From Acidovorax sp. A1169 (GTDB taxonomy: Bacteria > Pseudomonadota > Gammaproteobacteria > Burkholderiales > Burkholderiaceae_C): DNA of 64,000 nucleotides. Positions 1-8,247 of this stretch are shown in pieces (within the stretch, counting starts at the first letter, position 1; each line of letters opens with the position of its first letter). The stretch spans positions 159,546-223,545 of the forward strand of contig NZ_JAUZDX010000009.1 in the NCBI RefSeq assembly GCF_030704685.1. Reading direction: 5' to 3'. Both the position numbers and the translations under genes were made by a program. The notes below the pieces were generated by a model. The model did no database searches, had not been told where the DNA came from, and saw only the letters and a program-made list of their open reading frames with translations.

Positions 1-642
1 CAGCAGGAGCGCGACATGTGGCACGCCGTGGGCCACGAGATCATGTCGCCCCTACAGTCGCTGATGGTTCTGCATGGGGGCCCTGGCGACCCAGGCCACC
101 GCTATGTGCAGCGAATGCAGCAGGCGGTGCACGTGCTCTATGGCACCGCTTCGCCGGCCGAGGCGCTGCAGGCGGCCGACGTGCCGCAGGGGCGGCTCGA
201 CCTCGACGCCTTTTTGCGCCATGTGGCGGACAACGCGCACTTCGCTGGCATCGTGGACGTGGTGTACCAGGGGGGCGCTGGCACAGTCATCGTGCGCGCC
301 GACGAATTCGCGCTGGAGGATGTGGTCACGCACATCCTGCGCAATGCTGACCGCTACCGCCCTGCGGGCACGGCCATTACGCTCACGCTCACGGCATCGG
401 AATCCACGGCCAGCGCCACGCTGCACAACGTGGGGGTCACAATTGCCGACGAGTTGCTGGGCCGCATCTTCGAGCTGGGAGTCTCCGACCCCAACCTGCC
501 CACACCCGTGGGCGAAGGGGAGCACCGGGGCCAGGGCCTGTTCGTGGCCAAGACCTACATGGCCAAGATGGGCGGCACGATCAATGCGCGCAATACGGCA
601 GATGGGGTGGCATTCATTCTGACGTTCCAGCGGCTGGGCTAG
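1..642 (+). CDS. Sensor histidine kinase, C-terminal part (5' end outside window)
   Basis: The reading frame is open from the first base, so the gene starts upstream of the window and the ATG at 16 is internal. The visible part holds a phospho-acceptor motif (GHEIMSPLQSL, the H-box) followed by a HATPase_c domain: an N-box (ILRNADRY), a weak G1 box (HNVG, with Asn where Asp is usual) and a G2 box (GQGLFVAK). This is the transmitter half of a two-component kinase that would autophosphorylate on His and pass phosphate to a response regulator, probably encoded upstream. Sensory domains and ligand cannot be seen. Confidence 0.85.
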   Translation, partial: QQERDMWHAVGHEIMSPLQSLMVLHGGPGDPGHRYVQRMQQAVHVLYGTASPAEALQAADVPQGRLDLDAFLRHVADNAHFAGIVDVVYQGGAGTVIVRADEFALEDVVTHILRNADRYRPAGTAITLTLTASESTASATLHNVGVTIADELLGRIFELGVSDPNLPTPVGEGEHRGQGLFVAKTYMAKMGGTINARNTADGVAFILTFQRLG

Positions 643-791
643 GCAAGGCTGCAGGAAGAAGGCGCCACGGCGCACGACCGGGGTCGGCGCTGTCCGACAG
701 GGTACGAGGAGATGCAGGGCTACGCTGCAACCATCCTTTTGCAACTCGATTGCACCCCTGAAATTTGCGCCCTGCGCAAGGAGCCCTCGCC

Positions 792-1181
792 ATGAAACGT
801 TTCGCCTTTTTCGCCCCCGTTGTCACCGCCGCCCTGCTGGCGGCCTCTGGCGCCGCTTTGGCCCAGTCGCCTTCCTCGGAGGCCACGGCCCGCTATGAGC
901 AGGATCGCCAGAAGTGCATGACCAACAACACCCAGGACAGCATGGCGACCTGCATGCGCGAGGCCACCAACGCGTTGGATGCATCGCGCAAGGGCCAACT
1001 GAGCGACCCCGGCCCGATCGCAGCGGCCAACGGCACCGACCGCTGCAGTGCGTTCCAGAGTGCGCAGGAGCGTTCGGAATGCGTGCGCCGAGTCGAGAGC
1101 AGCGCCTTGAGCGGCTCGGTCTCTGGCGGCGGCGTGCTGCGCGAATCGACGACCACCACGATCATCGTCCCGGCAAAATAA
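792..1181 (+). CDS. Small exported hypothetical protein, four cysteines
   Basis: A 129-residue protein with a clear Sec signal peptide (MKRFAFF, hydrophobic core, cleavage near ALA-Q at residues 23-25). The mature part has Cys at the CMTNN, TCMRE, DRC and SECV positions, which could form two disulfides in the periplasm. The start at 792 is preferred over the in-frame ATG at 765 because it has an AAGGAG ribosome site at 778-783 and puts the signal peptide at the N-terminus. It lies alone between the kinase and the convergent rpe gene. I do not recognise a family with known function. Confidence 0.75.
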   Translation: MKRFAFFAPVVTAALLAASGAALAQSPSSEATARYEQDRQKCMTNNTQDSMATCMREATNALDASRKGQLSDPGPIAAANGTDRCSAFQSAQERSECVRRVESSALSGSVSGGGVLRESTTTTIIVPAK

Positions 1182-1203
1182 GCGAAAGTCGCCTGCGGCG
1201 GGC

Positions 1204-1884
1204 TCAGCCCAGTTGCAGGCGCATTGCGTCGATGACGCCCTTGTAGTCCGGCTTGCCAAAAATGGCACTGCCGGCTACGAAGGTATCGGCACCCGCATCC
1301 GCCACCCGGCGGATGTTGTCCGTCTTGATGCCGCCATCGACTTCGAGGCGGATGTCCTTGCCCGAAGCATCGATGCGGCGGCGCACGTCCTCGATCTTGC
1401 GCAGGGCCGAATCGATGAAGCTCTGGCCGCCGAAACCGGGGTTCACGCTCATGATCAGGATGAGGTCGATGTCGTCGATCACCCAGTCCAGCACGTCCAG
1501 CGGTTCTGCCGGGTTGAACACCAGGCCGGGCTTGGCGCCCTTGGAGCGGATGGCCTGGATGCTGCGGTGCACATGGCCCGAGGCATCGGGGTGGAAGCTG
1601 ATGTAGTCTGCCCCGGCATCGGCAAAGGCGGCCGCCAGGGCGTCCACGGGCTCGATCATCAGGTGCACATCCACCGGAATGGCGGCTCCATCGGCCGTCT
1701 TGGCATGCGGCTTGAGCGCCTGGCACACCATGGGGCCGAATGTGAGGTTGGGCACGTAATGGTTGTCCATCACGTCGAAGTGGATCCAGTCCGCTCCGGC
1801 GGCAATGACATTGCGCACTTCTTCGCCCAGGCGGGCAAAATCGGCGGAGAGGATCGAGGGGGCTATGCGAAAAGGTCGGCTCAT
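1204..1884 (-). CDS. rpe: Ribulose-phosphate 3-epimerase
   Basis: 226 residues, the usual length for Rpe. It interconverts ribulose-5-phosphate and xylulose-5-phosphate in the pentose phosphate and Calvin pathways (cytoplasmic TIM barrel, divalent metal). Family signatures are visible: N-terminal [13 protein letters not shown], metal-ligand regions [16 protein letters not shown] and [18 protein letters not shown], and EVDGGI near the C-terminus. The start at 1884 ([10 protein letters not shown]) matches the family better than the longer frame from 1920, which would overlap apaG. It is divergent from apaG with only 29 bases between the two starts. Confidence 0.97.
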   Translation of the reverse strand: MSRPFRIAPSILSADFARLGEEVRNVIAAGADWIHFDVMDNHYVPNLTFGPMVCQALKPHAKTADGAAIPVDVHLMIEPVDALAAAFADAGADYISFHPDASGHVHRSIQAIRSKGAKPGLVFNPAEPLDVLDWVIDDIDLILIMSVNPGFGGQSFIDSALRKIEDVRRRIDASGKDIRLEVDGGIKTDNIRRVADAGADTFVAGSAIFGKPDYKGVIDAMRLQLG

Positions 1885-1913
1885 GCCCCAATTGTCGCAG
1901 TTACCATTCGCCC

Positions 1914-2321
1914 ATGCCAAAGTACCAGTTTGACGTGCAAGTGCAGCCCGAGTACCTGCCGGAGCAGTCTGCCCCGGACACAGGGGTGTTCAGCTTCGCC
2001 TATACGATTACCATCACCAATGCCGGGGATGCGCCCGCCCAGTTGATCTCGCGCCACTGGATCATCAGCGACTCGCGCGGCCATACCGAAGAGGTCAAGG
2101 GCCTGGGCGTGGTGGGTCACCAGCCCCTGCTCAAGCCTGGTGAATCCTTCCAGTACACCAGCGGTTGCCGCCTGCGCACGGCCAGCGGCACCATGCACGG
2201 CACTTTCCATTGCGTGGGCGAGGAAGGCGAGCCCTTCGATGCCAAGGTCGACCTGTTCATGCTGGAGGCGATCAACCAGGGTCCCACGGGACAACCCTTG
2301 ACCGGCCGGGTGCTGCATTGA
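1914..2321 (+). CDS. apaG: ApaG/DUF525 protein
   Basis: 135 residues, an FN3-like beta-sandwich of the ApaG (DUF525) family. The family is linked genetically to Co2+ resistance and Ap4A turnover in enterobacteria, but its biochemical role is not settled. Signatures: [35 protein letters not shown] and [16 protein letters not shown]. The stop codon (2319-2321) overlaps the probable TTG start of the next gene, so the two are likely translated from one message. Confidence 0.95.
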   Translation: MPKYQFDVQVQPEYLPEQSAPDTGVFSFAYTITITNAGDAPAQLISRHWIISDSRGHTEEVKGLGVVGHQPLLKPGESFQYTSGCRLRTASGTMHGTFHCVGEEGEPFDAKVDLFMLEAINQGPTGQPLTGRVLH

Positions 2322-4303
2322 GCCGCAGCGTCGATCTGGCCACCATCCTCGCGCGGCTGGACCCCACCGCCGATCTGGCCCACCGCCACCTGTGGCTGAT
2401 CGGTCTGCTCGACTGGGTGCGCGGCAAGCGCGACTCGGTGCCCGGCGCCATCGGCCGCCTGCAGCTGTTCCTGGACGCGGTGGAAGCCCGCCCCGAGGTG
2501 CAGACCAAGCTGCAGGCATGGTGGGCGGTGCTGGTGGATACGGTAGACATCACCACCCTGCTCGCCGACTTCGGTTTTGCGCCGCGCACTGCGCTGGCCA
2601 GCGAGGTGGCCGAGCGCCTGCGCACCAAGCTGCTGCCGGCGAGCCCCGAGACCATCGATGCCTCGGAACTGTTCATGCTGGCCCTGCCCGGCGGGTTCGA
2701 CGCCCAGTGGGTGGCCGCGCTGGAAGAGGCCCAGCTCACGCGCCTGGTGCACCTGCTGGCACCCACGGACACGGGCGGCGCCTCGCGCTGGCAAAAGGCC
2801 CTGCTCGATGCGATCACCTACTGCGCCGGGCAGATCCTCTCGACCGGGTTCGCACCCGAGCTGCGCCTGCGCATGAGCGAGACGGCGCGCGAGTCCCAGC
2901 CCTTCCACGCCCTGATCCACGACGTGGAAAGCCTGCGCGTGGAGGTGCTGCACGGCCTGCGCACGCCCGAGCGGCTCGATGCCGCCGTGCAGCGCCTGCG
3001 CGAACGGCTGGAGGCCTGCCGCGCCGCGGCTGCCACGGTGTACACGCACTTCGAGGAAAACGGCATCTCGGTGGGCCTGGTGTTCCGCCTGCGCCAACTG
3101 CGCGAGCGCATCCTGCGCGTGCGCCAGTTGCTCGACTGCCTTCTGTCGCCCCAGCCGGCGCTGACGGCGGCCAAACTCATGGCCAACCTGGTGCTGGTGG
3201 GGCAGGAGCGGCGCAGCCTGCGCGCGCTGTTCGCCTCCAACTCCTCGCTGCTGGCCGCCAAGGTGGCCGAACGCAGCGCCGAGACGGGCGAGCACTACAT
3301 CACCCGCACGGGCGCCGAGTACCGCTCCATGCTGAAGAAGGCGGCGGGCGGCGGGGCCCTGATGGCCTTCACCACGCTGGCCAAGTTCGGCCTGTATGCA
3401 CTGGCGCTGTCGGCCTTCTGGGGCGGTTTCTGGGCAGGCGTGAACTACGCCACCACCTTCGTGCTGATCCAGCTGCTGCACCTCACGGTGGCGACCAAGC
3501 AGCCGGCCATGACGGCACCGGCCATGGCCGCCAAGCTCAAGGAGCTTGGGGCCAGCGATGCCATCGAATCCTTCGTCGACGAGATCACCCACCTGGTGCG
3601 CTCGCAGGTGGCGGCCGTGCTGGGCAATGTGCTGGTGGTGTTCCCGGCCGTGCTGGCCCTCGCCTTGCTGATCGCCCAGGCCACCGGCGCGCCGGCCATC
3701 ACGGAAAAGCAGGCAGAGCATGTGTTCGAGTCGCTGCATCTGCTCGGGCCCTCGCTGTTCTTCGCGGCCTTCACCGGGGTGCTGCTGTTCCTGTCGAGCA
3801 TCATCGCGGGCTGGACGGAGAACTGGTTCGTGCTGCACCGGCTGGACTCGGCCATGCACTACAACCCGCGCATCACCCGGTTTCTGGGGCAGGCGCGGGC
3901 GGCCCGATGGGCGCGTTTCCTGCGCGAGAACCTGTCGGGCTTCGCTGCCAACATCTCGCTCGGCTTCATGCTGGGCCTGGTGCCGGCCATCGCCGGCTTC
4001 TTCGGCCTGGGGCTGGATGTGCGCCACGTGACGCTGTCCACCGGCCAGATCGGCGCGGCCTGCGCCGCGCTGGGCATGGCCGTGCTGCACATGCAGGCCT
4101 TCTGGTGGGCCGTGGCGGCCATTCCGCTGATCGGGGCGCTCAACGTCACGGTGAGCTTCTACCTGGCCTTCAGCCTGGCGCTGCGCGCGCAGAGCGTGAG
4201 CGGCGTGGACCGCTCGCGCATCTACGCAGCCATCCGCAAGCGTCTTCGCTCATCGCCGCTGAGCTTCTTCATGCCGGGGCGCGGACGCACAGCAACCGCC
4301 TGA
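2318..4303 (+). CDS. COG4389 membrane protein ('site-specific recombinase' family)
   Basis: About 661 residues. The family is annotated as site-specific recombinase (after gonococcal Gcr), but this protein looks like a membrane protein: a long helical N-terminal half followed by several hydrophobic segments around 3355-3480, 3610-3690, 3740-3815, 3955-4020 and 4080-4190. No tyrosine or serine recombinase catalytic motif is visible. The frame is open far upstream, but the family-like sequence ([15 protein letters not shown]) begins at a TTG at 2318 that overlaps the apaG stop, so that start is chosen; it is uncommon and not certain. A recombinase role should not be assumed. Confidence 0.8.
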   Translation: MSRSVDLATILARLDPTADLAHRHLWLIGLLDWVRGKRDSVPGAIGRLQLFLDAVEARPEVQTKLQAWWAVLVDTVDITTLLADFGFAPRTALASEVAERLRTKLLPASPETIDASELFMLALPGGFDAQWVAALEEAQLTRLVHLLAPTDTGGASRWQKALLDAITYCAGQILSTGFAPELRLRMSETARESQPFHALIHDVESLRVEVLHGLRTPERLDAAVQRLRERLEACRAAAATVYTHFEENGISVGLVFRLRQLRERILRVRQLLDCLLSPQPALTAAKLMANLVLVGQERRSLRALFASNSSLLAAKVAERSAETGEHYITRTGAEYRSMLKKAAGGGALMAFTTLAKFGLYALALSAFWGGFWAGVNYATTFVLIQLLHLTVATKQPAMTAPAMAAKLKELGASDAIESFVDEITHLVRSQVAAVLGNVLVVFPAVLALALLIAQATGAPAITEKQAEHVFESLHLLGPSLFFAAFTGVLLFLSSIIAGWTENWFVLHRLDSAMHYNPRITRFLGQARAARWARFLRENLSGFAANISLGFMLGLVPAIAGFFGLGLDVRHVTLSTGQIGAACAALGMAVLHMQAFWWAVAAIPLIGALNVTVSFYLAFSLALRAQSVSGVDRSRIYAAIRKRLRSSPLSFFMPGRGRTATA

Positions 4304-4390
4304 CGCACGCAGCAAGGGTTGCAAACAGCTCCTTACAAAGCTCGAAACTGTCCTACAAGAAGCGCAGGCGGCGGCAGTTAAATTAGGCGC

Positions 4391-4613
4391 ACCCTGGAAA
4401 GCCTCAGCCCTTCTGAAAAACCGAAGCGATTCCTGAGGTCTCTGCAGGGTACGTTAAGGTAACGACGCGCCAGCAGCTGTCTGCTGGGGCCACGGCTATG
4501 TACAACGCCGTGCCAATCAGATGCGATCTGGCGGGTACCGCACGGCACACGCCACCCCACCGGTGGCACTGCGCCGCCGAAGAATCAACCCGCGGGCGAC
4601 TCGTGTGCCCGCG
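4391..4613 (+). promoter_or_regulatory. Structured 5' leader candidate upstream of the antiporter-ligase operon
   Basis: The 329-base gap 4304-4632 has no convincing gene but holds a series of inverted repeats. A compound arm has ACCCTG (4391-4396) pairing CAGGGT (4445-4450), CCTCAG (4402-4407) pairing CTGAGG (4433-4438), and CTTC (4410-4413) pairing GAAG (4423-4426). Then follow CCAGCAG/CTGCTGG (4470-4476/4481-4487), CACGGC/GCCGTG (4491-4496/4507-4512), CAGAT/ATCTG (4518-4522/4526-4530), GCGG/CCGC (4531-4534/4538-4541), GCCACC/GGTGGC (4551-4556/4562-4567) and CGCGGGC/GCCCGCG (4591-4597/4607-4613). The last stem ends about seven bases before an AGAGG ribosome site (4620-4624). No U-run follows, so any control would more likely be translational. 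I could not match it to a known riboswitch. Confidence 0.5.
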
Positions 4614-4632
4614 CCATGCAGAGGTCACCTAC

Positions 4633-5892
4633 ATGAATGAAATCCTGAGCTTCTGGGCGCAGTGGCTGCGCCCCTCGGCCGGGCTCCCCACGGTGCAATG
4701 GTCCCTGCTGCTGGCCGTGGCCGCCATGGCCGGCTACCTGTGCCAGCGCCACACGGGCCTGCCCAAGGTGGTGGGCTATTCGCTGGTGGGCACGGCCGCG
4801 GGCCTGGCCGGCTTCAGCGGCGCGCTGTGGCCGCTGCAGGGCATCGGCCTGTTCTTGTTGGAACTGGGTATTGCCCTGGTGCTGTTCGAATGCGGCGGGC
4901 GCATCCCGCTGCGCTGGTTTCGCCACAACCCCATGGTGCTGGTGCAGAGCATTGCCGAATCCACGCTGACCTACTTCGCCGTGTACTGGGTACTGGTCTG
5001 GCTCAACCAGCCCACACAGGTGGCAGGGCCCCTGGCCCTGGTGGCGCTGGCCGCCTCGCCCGCAGTGCTGACGCGTGTGGTGGCCGACACCCGCGCCGCT
5101 GGCCCGGTGACCGAACGCGCCATCGTGCTGGCCACCCTGTCCACCTTGTACGCGCTGACCTTGGGCAGCGCCCGGGCCGAGCAGATCAACCGCCAGAGCC
5201 TGACGCTCATCGACACCATGTACCCGGTGATCGTGGTGCTGGGCGTCTCGGTGGTGGTGGCGGCCGCACTGGCGCTGGTGATGCGCTCGGCGCTGCGCTT
5301 CATGAGCCCCACGAGCGAGAACACCTCGATGCTGCTGTTGGCACTGATCGCCGCGGGCACTGCCGTGGCGGCGCACATGGGCGGCTCGGCCCCGCTGGCT
5401 GCGCTGCTGGGCGGCATCTTGCTCAAGCAGCTCAACCCGCGCCCCTGGGCCTGGCCACGCCAGTTGGGCAATGCGTCATCGCTCTTGACCATGCTGATGT
5501 TCGTGCTGGTCTCCACCGTGGCGGCACAGGCCGACTGGAGCGGCCCCGTGGCCGGCGTGGTGCTGGCCCTGATCGCCGTACGCCTGGTGGCCAAGGTGCT
5601 GGGCGTGGCCCTGGGCAATGTGGGCAGCGGCGCCAGCTGGCGCCAGGCCCTGTGGGTCGGCGGCGCGATGACGCCCATGTCCTCCATCGCGCTGCTGATC
5701 GCCTCGCAGTTCGTCGTGGCCTCGCCCTCTACCGGCCACCTGATCGCCCGCGTTGCACTGCCCGCCATCCTGCTGATGGAGGTGCTGGGCGCGGTGATCG
5801 CCACCATCGCCATCTACCGCGCAGGCGAGAGTTCGAAACCCTGGGCGCCGCTGTCGAACGCCGCCGCCAGCAGCAACGGAGACCACGCGTGA
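4633..5892 (+). CDS. Kef-type cation:proton antiporter (CPA2 family)
   Basis: 419 residues, almost all hydrophobic, with roughly a dozen predicted membrane segments and no C-terminal TrkA-N domain. It resembles the membrane domain of Kef/CPA2 monovalent cation:H+ antiporters (pattern [15 protein letters not shown], then [14 protein letters not shown] near residues 75-95). The start is the ATG at 4633 ([10 protein letters not shown]) with AGAGG eight bases upstream; the frame runs open back to 4498 but that part is not membrane-like and lies in the structured leader. The stop overlaps the GTG of the next gene, so the two products are probably made in a fixed ratio. Transported ion is not deducible. 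Confidence 0.85.
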   Translation: MNEILSFWAQWLRPSAGLPTVQWSLLLAVAAMAGYLCQRHTGLPKVVGYSLVGTAAGLAGFSGALWPLQGIGLFLLELGIALVLFECGGRIPLRWFRHNPMVLVQSIAESTLTYFAVYWVLVWLNQPTQVAGPLALVALAASPAVLTRVVADTRAAGPVTERAIVLATLSTLYALTLGSARAEQINRQSLTLIDTMYPVIVVLGVSVVVAAALALVMRSALRFMSPTSENTSMLLLALIAAGTAVAAHMGGSAPLAALLGGILLKQLNPRPWAWPRQLGNASSLLTMLMFVLVSTVAAQADWSGPVAGVVLALIAVRLVAKVLGVALGNVGSGASWRQALWVGGAMTPMSSIALLIASQFVVASPSTGHLIARVALPAILLMEVLGAVIATIAIYRAGESSKPWAPLSNAAASSNGDHA

Positions 5893-7013
5893 GCCTTGAA
5901 GCCTTCAACCATTCCGAACCGCTGACGCTGGGCGTCGAGCTGGAACTGCAGCTCGTCAACACCAACGACTACGACCTAGCGCCCTATGCCGAGGACATGC
6001 TGCGCCTCATGCACAAGACGCCGCTGCCCGGCAGCGTGGTGCCCGAGATGACGAACAGCATGATAGAGATCTCCACCGACATCTGCCACTCGGCCAGCGA
6101 GGTGCTGGGCCAGCTCACGCCGATCCGCGATGCGCTGGTCAAGAGCGCCGACAAGCTCAACATCGCCGTGGTGGGCGGGGGCACGCACCCCTTCCAGCAG
6201 TGGCATGAGCGGCGCATCTACGACAAGCCGCGCTTTCGCGAGCTGTCGGAGCTGTACGGCTACCTGTCCAAGCAGTTCACCATCTTCGGCCAGCACGTGC
6301 ACATCGGCTGCCCCGACGCCAATTCTGCGCTGCTGATGCTGCACCGCATGTCGCGCTACATACCGCACTTCATCGCACTGTCGGCGTCGAGCCCCTACGT
6401 GCAGGGCCAGGACACGGCCTTCGATTCGGCGCGGTTGAACTCGGTGTTCGCCTTCCCTCTGTCGGGCCGCGCACCGTTCGCGCTGACCTGGGAAGACTTC
6501 ACGGCCTACTTCGACAAGATGACGCGCACCGGCGTGGTCAAGAGCATGAAGGACTTCTACTGGGACATCCGCCCCAAGCCCGAGTTCGGCACCATCGAGA
6601 TCCGCGTGTTCGACACGCCGCTGACCATCGAGCGTGCCGCCGCGCTGGCGGGCTACGTGCAGTCGCTCGGCGCCTGGTTCCTCGCAGACCAGCCCTTCAT
6701 GCCAGAGGAAGACGACTACCTGGTCTACACCTACAACCGCTTCCAGGCCTGCCGCTTCGGCATGGACGCGGTGTACGTGGACCCGGCCACCGGCGACCAC
6801 ATGCCGCTGCGCGAGCACATCATGATGACCATGGACAAGATCGCCAGCCATGCCGCCATGCAGGGCGCGGCCAACGCCATGCACATGCTGCGCACCGAGA
6901 CCGAGGCGGGCCAGAACGACGCCCGCTGGCTGCGTGAGCGCCAGCGCGAAGAGCAACTGCTGGCCGAGGTCAGCCGGCAGGCGGCGCAGCGCTTTCGCGG
7001 CGCACGTCTCTGA
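5889..7013 (+). CDS. ybdK: Carboxylate-amine ligase, YbdK/GCS2 family
   Basis: 374 residues, the usual length of YbdK-type 'glutamate-cysteine ligase 2' proteins. These are ATP-grasp-like glutamine-synthetase-fold enzymes; E. coli YbdK has weak gamma-glutamylcysteine ligase activity and its natural substrate is uncertain. Signatures: [13 protein letters not shown] at the N-terminus, [37 protein letters not shown] and [11 protein letters not shown]. The GTG start at 5889 overlaps the TGA of the upstream antiporter, giving the expected N-terminus. Since classical Kef channels are gated by glutathione and its adducts, a thiol link between the two genes is attractive but is inference. Confidence 0.92.
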   Translation: MSLEAFNHSEPLTLGVELELQLVNTNDYDLAPYAEDMLRLMHKTPLPGSVVPEMTNSMIEISTDICHSASEVLGQLTPIRDALVKSADKLNIAVVGGGTHPFQQWHERRIYDKPRFRELSELYGYLSKQFTIFGQHVHIGCPDANSALLMLHRMSRYIPHFIALSASSPYVQGQDTAFDSARLNSVFAFPLSGRAPFALTWEDFTAYFDKMTRTGVVKSMKDFYWDIRPKPEFGTIEIRVFDTPLTIERAAALAGYVQSLGAWFLADQPFMPEEDDYLVYTYNRFQACRFGMDAVYVDPATGDHMPLREHIMMTMDKIASHAAMQGAANAMHMLRTETEAGQNDARWLRERQREEQLLAEVSRQAAQRFRGARL

Positions 7014-7170
7014 ACAGCGCCGTCAGGCGCCCCAGGGCCTGGGCGGCGATGTGCCGCAGCCTCCCGGGAGCGCTCCACAGCGCTTCGTTGCGCAGACGGT
7101 GGGATTCGCGGATGGGGGCAGCCTTGAGGCGATGCAGGTCGGAGGGGTAGAGTTCATCGTGCTGCGACAT
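6970..7170 (-). CDS. Small hypothetical protein
   Basis: A 66-residue frame (starts [16 protein letters not shown], ends ESAAPPAG) with an AAGGA ribosome site about eight bases before the ATG at 7170. It is basic, amphipathic and soluble-looking. Its 3' end overlaps the 3' end of the YbdK gene on the other strand by 44 bases, and it is divergent from the LysR gene at 7315. The composition looks protein-like rather than like an antisense shadow, but I know of no family, so it may be spurious. Confidence 0.4.
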   Translation of the reverse strand: MSQHDELYPSDLHRLKAAPIRESHRLRNEALWSAPGRLRHIAAQALGRLTALFRDVRRESAAPPAG

Positions 7171-7314
7171 GGGGCACATCCTTGCGGTTCGAAGCGGGAT
7201 GTGGCCAATGTAGGCATGGGCATGCGGCGGCGAAACGCCACCCGCTGCAAGGGCGTTTTGCAGCGTCTGCAAAGGCCTTGCCACCCCGGGCTCGGCGCCC
7301 GCTACCATTGACCG

Positions 7315-8226
7315 ATGCGCGATATCCGCTTTGAAGACATGCACCTCTTTGTCCGCGTGGCGGACCTGGGCTCGCTCTCGGCTGTGGCGCGCGAGCGCGA
7401 TGTGCCGGTGAGCCAGGTCTCGCGCACCCTGGCGCGCATCGAGAAGGCCTGCAATGCGCGGCTGATCCACCGCTCGACGCATGGCCTCACGCCCACGGCC
7501 GAGGGGCTGACCTTCCTCGAATACTGCCGACGCCTGACCAGCACCATGGACCAGCTCGAAGGCGAGTTCGCCAGCCAGAGCGGCCAGGCCAGCGGCTCGG
7601 TGCGCGTGGCCGCCAGCTCGGTGGTGGCCGAGCACCTGCTGATCCCCAGCTTCGACAGCCTGCAGCAGGCACACCCGCTGCTGCGAGTGGAGCTGGTGGT
7701 GGACGACCGCATGGCCGACATGGCGCGCGATGGCATCGACATCGCCATCCGCACCGGACCGCCCACCAGCGACACCGTGGTGGCGCGCCCGCTGGGCACC
7801 CTGGTGCGCCGGCTCTATGCCACGCCGGCCTACCTGCAGGCCCACGGTGCGCCGCAGCACCCGGATGAGCTGCACCGCCACCGGCTCATCACCAACAGCG
7901 CGATGGCCCAGCTCAACCGCTGGCCCTTCGTGGTCGATGGCGAGCCCCACGTGGTGGTGGCCAACGGGCACTGGCGCTCCGGCAGCACCGGCATCACGGC
8001 GCGTCTGGTACTGCAGGGGCTGGGCATTGCCCGGCTGGCCACGCTGGTGGCCGAACCCCTGGTGCAGCAGGGCGTGCTGGCACCGGTGCTGCGCGATTGG
8101 GTGGACGAGCAGCCCTCGCCCATCCATGCGATCACGCTCACGCGCAGGCACCGCCTGCCCAAGATCAAGGCCTGCATCGACCACTGGGCGCTGTGGTTCG
8201 GCAGCGGCGGCAGCGCCCCGGGCTGA
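7315..8226 (+). CDS. LysR-family transcriptional regulator
   Basis: 303 residues. N-terminal winged HTH (residues about 5-65: MHLFVRVADLGSLSAVARE, then PVSQVSRTLARIEKACNARL) followed by a periplasmic-binding-protein-like effector domain. The HTH core and the PLGTLVRRLYATPAYL block resemble LysR proteins of the AaeR/DmlR-like group. Effector and targets are unknown: its divergent neighbour is only a doubtful small gene, and the nuclease gene downstream is convergent with 21 bases between stops. Confidence 0.93.
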   Translation: MRDIRFEDMHLFVRVADLGSLSAVARERDVPVSQVSRTLARIEKACNARLIHRSTHGLTPTAEGLTFLEYCRRLTSTMDQLEGEFASQSGQASGSVRVAASSVVAEHLLIPSFDSLQQAHPLLRVELVVDDRMADMARDGIDIAIRTGPPTSDTVVARPLGTLVRRLYATPAYLQAHGAPQHPDELHRHRLITNSAMAQLNRWPFVVDGEPHVVVANGHWRSGSTGITARLVLQGLGIARLATLVAEPLVQQGVLAPVLRDWVDEQPSPIHAITLTRRHRLPKIKACIDHWALWFGSGGSAPG

Positions 8227-8247
8227 AGCGGCCAGGGCGCGCTCTGG

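Noticed and set aside
2117..4090. Long open frame on the minus strand opposite the COG4389 gene
   Set aside because: Gln/His/Arg-rich composition typical of the antisense of a GC-rich gene, and no domain or ribosome site; the opposite strand has clear membrane segments.
2318..4303. Mobile-element recombinase
   Set aside because: Despite the family name there are no integrase motifs, attachment sites or flanking repeats.
4391..4613. Assignment of the leader to a known ion riboswitch (yybP-ykoY, ydaO, nhaA-type)
   Set aside because: None of the conserved sequence blocks I can recall for these classes is present, so only a structured-leader claim is made.
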